Of a stretch of 5,343 bases of DNA, positions 1 through 5,343 are shown one piece after another (position 1 is the first letter of the stretch; every line of letters starts with the position of its first letter). The stretch lies in the NCBI GenBank assembly GCA_045807325.1, contig JBJMHP010000012.1, forward strand, positions 1 through 5,343, written 5' to 3'. The position numbers and the translations under genes were made by a program. Source of the stretch: CALGFH01 sp045807325. GTDB taxonomy: Bacteria > Actinomycetota > CALGFH01. The notes beneath the pieces were generated by a model that was not told the DNA's origin, made no database searches, and was given only the letters and a program-made list of their open reading frames with translations.

Positions 1-692
1 GCCTGGCCGCCGGCCACGGCGCCACCCTGGTCGCCGGGACCCCGGTCACGGCCATCCGCGACCGCGGCGGCGCGGTCGAGGTGACCACCCGCGAGTGCAC
101 CTTCCGGGCCGGCCGGGTCCTGCTCTGCACCGACGCCTGGACCAACCAGCTGCTGGCCGCACTCGGCGCCGAACTGCCCCTGGTCGTCACCCAGGAGCAG
201 TTCAGCTACTACCGCCCGGCCGACCCGGCCGCCTTCGCCGTCGGCCGCTTCCCGGTGTGGATCTGGATGGACGACCCCAGCTTCTACGGCTTCCCGGTCT
301 GGCCGGACACCGCCCTCAAGGCCGCCCAGGACGTCGGCGGCCCCCGGGTCACGGCCACCACCCGCGGCTTCGACCCCGACCCGGCCGCCTCCGAGCGCCT
401 GGCCGGGTTCCTCCGCACGCGCCTCCCCGCCGCCGTCGGCGCCCACGACCACACCGCCACCTGCCTTTACACCCTCACCCCGGACCGCGACCTCGTCCTC
501 GGCCCCCTCCCCGGCCATGACCGCGTCCTGGTCGCCCTCGGCGCCGCCCACGGCTTCAAGTTCGCCCCCCTGCTCGGCCGGGTCCTGGCCGACCTGGCCC
601 TGCACGGCGGCACCGACGTCGACCTCACCCCGTTCGCCCCCGACCGCCCGGCCCTCACCGCCCCCGAGCCGGAGGCCCGGTACCTGGTCTGA
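1..692 (+). CDS. FAD-dependent amine oxidase, sarcosine oxidase / N-methyltryptophan oxidase family (5' truncated by window edge)
   Basis: The open frame runs in from the left edge (first full codon at 3) and stops at TGA 690-692, leaving 229 C-terminal residues of a family usually near 370-390. The missing part would hold the N-terminal dinucleotide-binding motif. The family oxidises secondary or tertiary N-methyl amines with O2, giving the demethylated amine, formaldehyde and H2O2, in the cytoplasm. Visible hallmarks are the strand-turn RAGRVLLCTDAW (residues 35-46), the substrate-domain stretch FYGFPVW (94-100), CLYTLTPDRD (154-163) and HGFKFAPLLG (183-192). Cys154 aligns with the cysteine that binds FAD covalently in monomeric sarcosine oxidase, and Lys186 with the conserved active-site lysine of the HGFKF motif. 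The position of the second active-site histidine (after the LK of ALKAAQD, 104-110) appears to be Asp110, so the substrate may not be sarcosine. The internal GTG at 81 is not the start, because coding continues upstream of it. It lies on the same strand as the Rieske gene but is separated from it by two opposing genes. Confidence 0.9.
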   Translation, partial: LAAGHGATLVAGTPVTAIRDRGGAVEVTTRECTFRAGRVLLCTDAWTNQLLAALGAELPLVVTQEQFSYYRPADPAAFAVGRFPVWIWMDDPSFYGFPVWPDTALKAAQDVGGPRVTATTRGFDPDPAASERLAGFLRTRLPAAVGAHDHTATCLYTLTPDRDLVLGPLPGHDRVLVALGAAHGFKFAPLLGRVLADLALHGGTDVDLTPFAPDRPALTAPEPEARYLV

Positions 693-826
693 GGCACTCG
701 ATGCGGCCGTGACGGTAGTGGGAACGATGCCGGAACGGTCGGGGCCACACCTCGCTTGTGAATGCAGGCACAAAGGGGCCCACGAGGAGTCAGCTCACCG
801 CCATCCGGACCGGGGGCGGGCGCGGC
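693..826. other. Convergent intergenic gap
   Basis: This 134-bp gap separates the stop codons of the flavin oxidase (plus) and the VOC gene (minus). I see no credible small gene in it. It holds weak inverted repeats: TTGTG/CACAA (756-760 with 769-773), flanked by GGCC/GGCC (743-746 with 777-780), and a GC-rich hairpin listed separately. Part of it (about 751-775) is noticeably less GC-rich than the flanking genes, as expected for non-coding DNA. Confidence 0.6.
798..819. terminator. Possible GC-rich hairpin terminator for the VOC gene
   Basis: CCGCC (798-802) can pair with GGCGG (815-819), and inner CCGG (805-808) can pair in part with CCGG (810-813) around a very tight loop. It lies 8 bp beyond the VOC stop codon, where a minus-strand terminator would be expected. 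No T-tract follows on either strand. In DNA this GC-rich such short stems occur by chance, so the call is weak. Confidence 0.25.
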
Positions 827-1261
827 TCAGTGCAGGCAGAACTCGTTGCCCTCGGGGTCCTGCATGACGACCCAGTGCTCGCCGGGCTCGTCGTGGGCCT
901 TCAGCCGGGTGGCGCCGGCGGAGAAGGCCCGCTCGGCCGCGGCCGCGACCCGGCGCCGGCGCTCCTCGATGGGGGTGCTCCGCCCGCCGCCCACGGCCAG
1001 GTCCAGGTGGACCCGGTTCTTGGCCGTCTTGGGCTCGGGGACGCGCTGGAAGAACAGGCGCGGGCCGACGCCGTCCGGGTCGATCCGCGAGGCGTAACTG
1101 CCCCACTCCTCGCGAGGCAGGTCGTTGGCCGCCGCCCACGCCTCCCAGCTGTCGAAGCCCTCGGGCGGGTCCTCCTCCTTGTAGCCGAGCGTCTCCCCCC
1201 AGAAGGCGGCCAGGGCCGGCGGGTCGGCCGCGTCGAAGGTGACCTGGACTGTGACGGACAT
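827..1261 (-). CDS. VOC-superfamily (glyoxalase / bleomycin-resistance fold) protein
   Basis: This is a 144-residue protein starting at ATG 1261 and ending at TGA 827-829, a normal length for a single VOC (glyoxalase_6-like) polypeptide. The first beta-alpha-beta module is at 3-27 (VQVTFDAADPPALAAFWGE, then LGY). The second begins with NRVHLDL (82-88) and ends with the classic QDPEGNEFCL (134-143). His85 and Glu140 sit where metal ligands occur in metal-dependent members. The first module lacks an obvious paired histidine, so metal binding and catalysis are uncertain. The family includes glyoxalases, extradiol dioxygenases, epimerases and drug-binding proteins, so no reaction can be assigned. 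The start is fixed by AGGAGG just upstream and by the onset of family-like sequence; the frame stays open into the TetR gene, but that extension is low-complexity. It follows the TetR gene by 61 bp on the same strand and is probably co-transcribed with it. Confidence 0.88.
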   Translation of the reverse strand: MSVTVQVTFDAADPPALAAFWGETLGYKEEDPPEGFDSWEAWAAANDLPREEWGSYASRIDPDGVGPRLFFQRVPEPKTAKNRVHLDLAVGGGRSTPIEERRRRVAAAAERAFSAGATRLKAHDEPGEHWVVMQDPEGNEFCLH

Positions 1262-1265
1262 GGCG

Positions 1266-1271
1266 CCTCCT
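1266..1271 (-). promoter_or_regulatory. Shine-Dalgarno of the VOC gene
   Basis: Minus-strand AGGAGG lies 4 nt before ATG 1261. It decides the VOC start against the longer upstream-open frame that would reach back to about 1528. The spacer is slightly short, but the match to the anti-SD is complete. Confidence 0.7.
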
Positions 1272-1322
1272 GGACCGAGTGCGGTGCCGGGGATCCTCCC
1301 GCCTGGGTGCGGACAGCCGGGG

Positions 1323-1961
1323 TCAGGGCCGGCCGTCGGCGGCCAGGGCGGCCGGGTCGACGGCCAGCTCGGCCGCGGCGGCCGCCCGCACCCAGTCGAC
1401 CAGCCGCGCCGCCGGGACACTGCGGTGGACCGCGACCTGGACGCCGAGGCCGTCCAGGAGGGCGGTGAGCCGCCAGGCGGCGGCGTCCGGGTCGGGGCAG
1501 GTGAACTCGCCGGCGGCCACGCCCTCACGGATCACCGCGGCCAGGGTCTGCTTCCAGCGCAGGTCGAGCTGGCGCGACACCTCGGCCAGCTCGGGGCTGC
1601 GCAGAGCCTGGCCCCAGGCGTCGATCCAGAGCAGCCAGGCCTCCGAGGAGCCGGCGGGGGAGTACAGGCGCAGGATCCGGTCCAGCCGCTGGGCGGCGCT
1701 GCCCCCGCCGGCGGCCGTGGCCGCCAGCCGGTCCAGGTCCTCGCCGGCGGCGTAGCGGAACGCCTCCCCGAGCAGGGTCTCCTTGTTGGTGAAGTGATAG
1801 AACACCAGCCCGGTCGAGACGCCGAGGGCGGCGGCGACGTCGCCCACCCGGGTGCTGGCGAACCCGCGGTCGATCACCTCACGGCAGGTCGCCCTGAGGA
1901 TCTCCTCCCGGCGGACATCCGCCTTGATCCGCGCCACCGCCGAAGTGTATCGACTCGGCAC
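1323..1961 (-). CDS. TetR-family transcriptional repressor, BetI-like
   Basis: This is a 212-residue one-component repressor. The N-terminal DNA-binding domain spans about 15-62 (REEILRATCREVI, then the helix-turn-helix VGDVAAALGVSTGLVFYHF at 39-57, followed by TNKETLL). The C-terminal ligand and dimer domain (about 75-200) is all-helical. It includes WLLWIDAWGQALRSPEL (109-125) and WRLTALLDGLGVQ (163-175), the pattern of BetI-type TetR proteins. BetI itself represses choline-to-betaine genes, which fits a quaternary-amine theme next to the Rieske gene, but the ligand here is unknown. The start is taken as GTG 1961 with GGAG about 10 nt upstream; a second GTG at 1937 lacks a ribosome site. 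It is divergent from the Rieske gene, with a perfect inverted repeat between the two starts, the usual arrangement for a TetR that controls its neighbour and itself. The VOC gene lies downstream on the same strand. Confidence 0.92.
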   Translation of the reverse strand: MPSRYTSAVARIKADVRREEILRATCREVIDRGFASTRVGDVAAALGVSTGLVFYHFTNKETLLGEAFRYAAGEDLDRLAATAAGGGSAAQRLDRILRLYSPAGSSEAWLLWIDAWGQALRSPELAEVSRQLDLRWKQTLAAVIREGVAAGEFTCPDPDAAAWRLTALLDGLGVQVAVHRSVPAARLVDWVRAAAAAELAVDPAALAADGRP

Positions 1962-1994
1962 CCGCGCTGGTCTCCGGGTCCCTCCCCGCCTTAT

Positions 1995-2012
1995 ACTGAC
2001 TGAAGAGTCAGT
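1995..2012. promoter_or_regulatory. Probable TetR operator, perfect inverted repeat
   Basis: ACTGACT-GAAG-AGTCAGT has two perfect 7-bp arms around a 4-bp centre. Length, symmetry and the divergent position match typical TetR-family operators. It overlaps the candidate -10 elements of both promoters. As RNA it could form a small hairpin, but without a T-tract it is a poor terminator. The symmetry is seen directly; binding by the adjacent repressor is inferred. Confidence 0.7.
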
Positions 2013-2023
2013 TGAAGTAGGTT

Positions 2024-2028
2024 GGAGG
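2024..2028 (+). promoter_or_regulatory. Shine-Dalgarno of the Rieske gene
   Basis: GGAGG lies 7 nt before ATG 2036, which is ideal spacing, and fixes this start over the internal ATG at 2111. Confidence 0.75.
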
Positions 2029-2035
2029 TCCGACC

Positions 2036-3247
2036 ATGCTGGACGCCACCGCTCCGCCCTTCGACCCGGTCGACCTTGAGCCGGCCCTGCGACCGTTCGG
2101 CCAGAGCCGCATGCTCCCGCGGGACGCCTACACCTCGCCGCGGGTGTTCGCCTTCGAGCAGGAGCGGTTCTTCGCCGGCTCCTGGACCTGCGTCGGCCGC
2201 GAGGGCGACCAGGAGGGCACGGGCGCCCAGCGGGCGGTCCGGGTCGGCGGGGTGGGCGTGCTGCTGGTCCGGGCCACCGACGGCCGGGTGCGGGCCTTCG
2301 CCAACACCTGCCGCCACCGCGGCCACGAGCTGCTCGGCGTGGGCGAGCAGACGACCAGGCGGACCGTGCTGTGTCCCTACCACGCCTGGACCTACGAGCT
2401 GGACGGCGCCCTGCGGGTCGCCCCGGGGTTCCGCGACCACGGCGACTTCCGGCCCGCCGACCACGGCCTGGTCGAGCTGCCCCTTGAGAGCTGGCACGGG
2501 TTCCTGTTCGTCAACGGCTCCGGCGACGCCCCGCCGTTCGCTGAGCACGTCGGAGCCCTCGACGAGCTGGTCGCCCCCTACCGGCTGGAGCGGCTGGTCC
2601 CCCTGGCGACCCACGAGTACGACCTGGCCTGCAACTGGAAGGTGGTGCTCGAGAACTACCACGAGTGCTACCACTGCCCGCTCATCCACCCCGAGCTGTG
2701 CCAGGTGAGCCCGCCCGCCAGCGGCGACAACTTCGAGCTCGACGGGGCCTGGGTCGGCGGGACCATGGACCTCAAGGACCACGCCGTCACCATGTCGCTG
2801 GACGGCCACAGCGACGGCGTGCCCATCCCGGGGCTGGACACAGGGCGGCTGCGCACCGTCGCCTACCTCGGGCTGTTCCCCAACCTCCTGCTCAGCCTGC
2901 ATCCCGACTACGGCATGACCCACCTGGTGGAGCCGCTGGGCCCGGCGCTCAGCCACGTCGTCTGCAGCTGGTACTTCCCGCCGGAGGCGACCGAGCGGCC
3001 CGGCTTCGACCCGTCGTACGCGGTCGAGTTCTGGGACCGGACCAACCGCCAGGACTGGGCGGCGTGCGAGTCGGTGCAGCGGGGGATGGCCTCGCCCCAC
3101 TTCCAGCCGGGGCCGCTCGCCCCGGCCGAGGACGCCGTCTACCACGTGGTGACGATGATCGCCCGGGCCTATCTGGGCGAGCGGCCGAGCGCGCTGCCCC
3201 GCGACGCCGGGACCGCCCTGACCCAGGAGCCGTCGCCGGTCAGGTAG
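2036..3247 (+). CDS. Rieske non-heme iron oxygenase alpha subunit, quaternary-ammonium (choline/betaine/carnitine oxygenase-like) group
   Basis: This 403-residue protein is the usual size for a Rieske oxygenase alpha subunit. The N-terminal Rieske domain binds a [2Fe-2S] cluster through Cys92 and His94 (TCRHRGHEL, 91-99) and Cys113 and His116 (CPYHAWTY, 113-120). The C-terminal catalytic domain has ENYHECYHCPLIHPEL (206-221), where His213 and His218 align with the iron-binding histidines. Asp340 (RQDWAACESVQRG, 338-350) is the likely third ligand. Glu210 takes the bridging position that is Asp in ring-hydroxylating dioxygenases; Glu there, and the C-terminal ESVQRGM stretch, resemble the choline, glycine betaine and carnitine oxygenases. 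The inferred reaction is O2-dependent hydroxylation of an N-methyl or C-N carbon, releasing an aldehyde. It needs a ferredoxin/flavin reductase, absent from this window. It is divergent from TetR and overlaps the methyltransferase by 79 bp at its 3' end. The substrate is unproven; an aromatic substrate is less likely. Confidence 0.93.
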   Translation: MLDATAPPFDPVDLEPALRPFGQSRMLPRDAYTSPRVFAFEQERFFAGSWTCVGREGDQEGTGAQRAVRVGGVGVLLVRATDGRVRAFANTCRHRGHELLGVGEQTTRRTVLCPYHAWTYELDGALRVAPGFRDHGDFRPADHGLVELPLESWHGFLFVNGSGDAPPFAEHVGALDELVAPYRLERLVPLATHEYDLACNWKVVLENYHECYHCPLIHPELCQVSPPASGDNFELDGAWVGGTMDLKDHAVTMSLDGHSDGVPIPGLDTGRLRTVAYLGLFPNLLLSLHPDYGMTHLVEPLGPALSHVVCSWYFPPEATERPGFDPSYAVEFWDRTNRQDWAACESVQRGMASPHFQPGPLAPAEDAVYHVVTMIARAYLGERPSALPRDAGTALTQEPSPVR

Positions 3248-3876
3248 GCGTCGACGGCCAGGCCGGACTCGGCCAGGGCGGCCGCCAGCGCCTGGTCGTC
3301 GAGGCGCTCGGTGGTGAACGACTGGGTCCAGACCCGGTCGCCCACCTGGTACTCGACGGTGGCGGCGAGCAGGCCGGGCCCGGGCCGGCGCAGGTCGCGC
3401 AGCCGGAAGGTGATGCCGTCGGCGGTGCGCTCGCCCTCGGCGGCCTCCTCGAACCAGCTCGGCGGGTGCCGCTGGACGAGCACGCAGCCGCCGTCGCGCA
3501 CGTGGCCGCGGCACGCCTCCAGGAAGCGCCGCCTGAGCCCGTGGTCGGGCACGTTGATCAGGTGGGAGGCCAGCAGCACGGCGTCGAAGGGCCGTCCCAG
3601 GTCGAGGTCCTGGATCCGGGCCCGGACGGTCTCGGCGCCGCGGATGCGGGCCAGCATCTCGGACGACTCGTCCACCGCCACCACCGGGTGCCCGAGGGCG
3701 ACCAGCGGATGGGTCACCCGCCCGGCCCCGGCCCCCAGCTCCAGGACCGAGGCTCCGGCCGGGACCGCGGCATGCACGATCCAAGGTTCGCCCATGGGCG
3801 GCAGCAGCGCGTAGAGGTCGACCGCGCAGCCGTCCGGGGTGATCACCCCCGGCCCGGTGCCGGTCGCCACCTCCAC
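3169..3876 (-). CDS. Class I SAM-dependent methyltransferase
   Basis: With the GTG start at 3876 this is a 235-residue Rossmann-fold methyltransferase. Motif I is VLELGAGAG (44-52), the acidic end of strand 2 is VVAVDES (65-71), and motif IV is in the stretch FDAVLLASHLIN (97-108). A beta-rich tail with TVEYQVGDRVWTQSFTTERL (173-192) follows. It would transfer a methyl group from SAM; the acceptor cannot be read from the sequence. The start is uncertain: GTG codons at 3876, 3870 and 3846 are all in frame and none has a well-spaced ribosome site. Family similarity begins near VITPDG, so 3846 (225 residues) is a real alternative. 3876 was chosen because it lies 5 nt after the hydrolase stop and would allow translational coupling. 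The last residues (ASRGSALGRSPR) look like a non-conserved tail read from DNA that also encodes the Rieske C-terminus. Confidence 0.85.
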   Translation of the reverse strand: MEVATGTGPGVITPDGCAVDLYALLPPMGEPWIVHAAVPAGASVLELGAGAGRVTHPLVALGHPVVAVDESSEMLARIRGAETVRARIQDLDLGRPFDAVLLASHLINVPDHGLRRRFLEACRGHVRDGGCVLVQRHPPSWFEEAAEGERTADGITFRLRDLRRPGPGLLAATVEYQVGDRVWTQSFTTERLDDQALAAALAESGLAVDAYLTGDGSWVRAVPASRGSALGRSPR

Positions 3877-3881
3877 GCCGG

Positions 3882-5343
3882 TCAGGGGGCTGGCAGGACG
3901 GCGGCCAGGCGGGCGCCGGCGCCGGTGCGGCCGGTCAGGGTGGCGCGGGGGTGGCGGGCCAGGTCGCGCCAGCGCATGCGGACGGTGGCGGTGGCGCGGC
4001 GCGGGCCCTTGACGACCACCCGGGCGGTGACCAGGCCGGTGGAGGTGTTCCAGGTGGCCCGGCCCTCGACGGTGGCGTCGGCCACGAACCGGACCTTGTG
4101 CAGGTCCAGCTGGACGCTCTCGTCGCCTTCGGCGGAGAACCAGCCACCCCGGAGCCCGTGGCCGCGCGACCCGGGCAGGTACCACCACTGGGCGATGGCG
4201 TCGCCGACCGCGGCCGCCCCCACGGCGGCCATCCGCCGCCCGGCCGCCTTGGCCTGGTTGCCGTTGCGGGGGGCCGCCGGGGTGGTCCCGGACAGCCGCC
4301 GCGGGAACTCGCCGACCACGCGGACCTCGGGGATGCGGCGGGCACAGGAGGTGTCCATCGAGTGCAGCCGCTCGGGGCGGCGGACGAACTGGCGGACCAG
4401 CCCGCTGGCGCACCCGTAGGGGTCGGCCAGGGCGGTCACGTGGACGGTGTTCTCGACCTTGACCCAGCGGGCCGACGGGCCCAGCTGCGCGGCCACGACG
4501 GCCCCGTCGGTCCAGGGGGTCAGCGTGTCCAACCCGCCCGACAGCACCAGCACCGGCAGGGTCGGCGGGACCAGCGGTGGCGATCCGGAGGGGTCCGGGG
4601 AACCCCGAGGGGGTGCCCCGGTCGATCGGGGGATTGGTGGGTCGTGGCGGACCGGGGCCGGCCAGCTGACGCAGTCGTCGAACTCGGCCACCGGGGAGGT
4701 CGTCCACTCCTTGACGGTGAAGGGGGCGAACACGTCGGTCGGCAGGGCGTCGGTGGTGGCCTCGTACTGGGCCCGCCGGACCGCCGGTGGGGCGCGCATG
4801 TCGAACGCCTGCGGGTAGTCGGTGCAGCCGACGGCCACGTACTCGCCGGCCGACCACTCCAGCACCGGCCCGCCGTCATCGGTGTAGAGCGACTTGGCGG
4901 CCAGCCGCAGCAGCGGCGCGCCATCGCCGCGGCGCAGCACCGCCCGGGCGGCGGCGTCCAGCTCGCGGTAGACCCCGGCGTCGGAGCCGGCGTTGTTGAC
5001 CAGTGTGACCAGCACGCCGACGTCGACCCGCCAGGTGGACGGGGCCTTCCCCGGCTCGCGGGTCCGGCCGACAACCGGGGCGCGGCGCAGCCGCTGGGCC
5101 AGGGCGCCGATGCGCGCCATCGACGACCCGGGAGCGGCCAGTGCGCAGGCCACGCTGCGTCGGCAGGTCTGGTCGAAGGCGATCCGGGCCGTCTCGATGG
5201 CCGACACGTAGAACGGGTCGGTGCCGAGGACCGGCCAGGTGGCATCCAGGGTCAGCGACCGCAGCAGCCGGGGGTAGCGGGCGGCGAAGACCTGCCCGAA
5301 GTAGCTGCCGTAGGAGTCGCCGTACAGGTCGACCGGCCCGGTC
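3882..5343 (-). CDS. Alpha/beta hydrolase, tripeptidyl-aminopeptidase-like, with C-terminal beta-rich domain (5' end beyond window)
   Basis: The frame is open to the right edge, so 486 C-terminal residues are visible and the start, any signal peptide and the oxyanion-hole region are missing. GDSYGSYFGQ (residues 8-17) is the nucleophile elbow with Ser10. LVLSGGLDTLTPW (220-232 of the segment after GTG 5207; Asp272 in window numbering) and ENTVHVTAL (His301) supply the acid and base, as in TAP-like peptidase/hydrolase C-terminal domains. GCASGLVRQFV and the spaced cysteines suggest an exported, disulfide-bonded protein, which is an inference. A proline-rich loop (about 232-261) interrupts the region between the lid and the Asp strand. 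Residues from about 356 to 486 form an extra domain after the catalytic fold, with GLRGGWFSAEG and repeated beta-strand-like segments. The internal GTG at 5207 is not the start, because the catalytic serine is upstream of it. The substrate (peptide, proline-terminated peptide or ester) is unknown. Its stop TGA (3882-3884) lies 5 nt before the methyltransferase start, suggesting one operon. Confidence 0.9.
   Translation of the reverse strand, partial: TGPVDLYGDSYGSYFGQVFAARYPRLLRSLTLDATWPVLGTDPFYVSAIETARIAFDQTCRRSVACALAAPGSSMARIGALAQRLRRAPVVGRTREPGKAPSTWRVDVGVLVTLVNNAGSDAGVYRELDAAARAVLRRGDGAPLLRLAAKSLYTDDGGPVLEWSAGEYVAVGCTDYPQAFDMRAPPAVRRAQYEATTDALPTDVFAPFTVKEWTTSPVAEFDDCVSWPAPVRHDPPIPRSTGAPPRGSPDPSGSPPLVPPTLPVLVLSGGLDTLTPWTDGAVVAAQLGPSARWVKVENTVHVTALADPYGCASGLVRQFVRRPERLHSMDTSCARRIPEVRVVGEFPRRLSGTTPAAPRNGNQAKAAGRRMAAVGAAAVGDAIAQWWYLPGSRGHGLRGGWFSAEGDESVQLDLHKVRFVADATVEGRATWNTSTGLVTARVVVKGPRRATATVRMRWRDLARHPRATLTGRTGAGARLAAVLPAP
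4581..4628. repeat. Nested imperfect palindrome inside the hydrolase gene
   Basis: Outer arms CGATC (4581-4585) and GATCG (4624-4628) enclose GC-rich partial pairings, CGG with CCG and GGGG with CCCC. At the core is a perfect hairpin, CGGGG-AA-CCCCG (4596-4607). The block is 48 bp, a whole number of codons, and encodes part of a proline-, glycine- and serine-rich loop between the lid and the last catalytic strands. It could be a chance product of GC-rich proline codons or an inserted palindromic element; one copy cannot decide. Confidence 0.35.

Larger units (their letters stand above)
1962..2035. promoter_or_regulatory. Divergent promoter region between TetR and Rieske genes
   Basis: This 74-bp region carries AT-richer sequence (about 1991-2020) in an otherwise very GC-rich window. 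On the plus strand TATACT (1992-1997) is a good -10 candidate for the Rieske gene, giving a leader of roughly 30 nt; no convincing -35 is seen about 17 bp upstream. On the minus strand TATAAG (1990-1995), with TTCAAC (2011-2016) at a short 15-bp spacing or ACTTCA (2013-2018) at 17 bp, could serve the TetR gene. Both placements overlap the inverted repeat at 1995-2012, so one bound repressor could shut both directions. Promoter positions are pattern-based guesses. Confidence 0.5.

Noticed and set aside
1262..1528. N-terminal extension of the VOC frame back into the TetR gene
   Set aside because: The extra 89 residues are Pro/Ser/Arg-rich with no homology-like pattern, and a full AGGAGG directly precedes ATG 1261.
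1991..3784. 597-codon minus-strand open frame covering the Rieske gene and beyond
   Set aside because: It is antisense to the strongly supported Rieske gene, its product is low-complexity Gly/Arg/Pro/Val repeats without motifs, and such frames are expected in DNA with this GC bias.
3912..3924. Self-complementary GGCGCCGGCGCC-type run near the hydrolase 3' end
   Set aside because: It encodes ordinary Gly/Ala codons of the C-terminus, and such short GC palindromes are common by chance at this base composition.
2665..4419. 584-codon plus-strand open frame
   Set aside because: It runs over the Rieske 3' half out of frame and antisense to the methyltransferase and hydrolase. Its composition is biased, there is no domain signal, and it is a GC shadow frame.
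3877..4857. N-terminal extension of the methyltransferase frame across the hydrolase gene
   Set aside because: The extension is arginine- and proline-rich shadow sequence. The methyltransferase fold begins only after about 3846, and the hydrolase frame carries the real catalytic motifs here.
1..5343. Search for tRNA, rRNA, riboswitch, CRISPR array, transposase or phage genes
   Set aside because: No tandem direct repeats with spacers, no recombinase or transposase motifs and no recognisable RNA gene signature were seen. Nearly all of the window is accounted for by six genes.

Overview
The window is a very GC-rich stretch of bacterial chromosome. It has GTG starts, strong third-position G/C bias and long open antisense frames. 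These traits, together with the families present, suggest a high-GC actinomycete-type bacterium (Actinomycetota); the species cannot be named from the sequence. I see no RNA genes, insertion sequences, CRISPR arrays or phage genes.

Layout from left to right. (1) The 3' two-thirds of a plus-strand FAD-dependent amine oxidase of the monomeric sarcosine oxidase / N-methyltryptophan oxidase family, ending at 692. (2) A 134-bp convergent gap. (3) A minus-strand pair, a TetR/BetI-like repressor (1323-1961) followed by a small VOC/glyoxalase-fold protein (827-1261). (4) A 74-bp divergent regulatory region holding a perfect 7-4-7 inverted repeat (1995-2012) that overlaps the likely promoters. (5) A plus-strand Rieske non-heme iron oxygenase alpha subunit (2036-3247) with the hallmarks of the quaternary-ammonium group (choline, glycine betaine and carnitine oxygenases). 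(6) A minus-strand pair, an exported-type alpha/beta hydrolase of the tripeptidyl-aminopeptidase-like class (enters from beyond 5343, stops at 3882), then a SAM-dependent methyltransferase (3169-3876) whose 3' end overlaps the Rieske gene by 79 bp in antisense.

Functional reading (inference). The Rieske oxygenase and the sarcosine-oxidase-like flavoenzyme would fit two oxidative N-demethylation steps on a methylated amine such as a betaine. The divergent TetR regulator would control the Rieske gene and itself through the palindrome. The VOC protein is probably co-transcribed with the regulator; its role is unknown. The hydrolase-methyltransferase pair looks like a separate unit. The Rieske reductase partner is not in the window. 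The parts belong to known families; what may be new is this combination and its substrate, not a new class of system.
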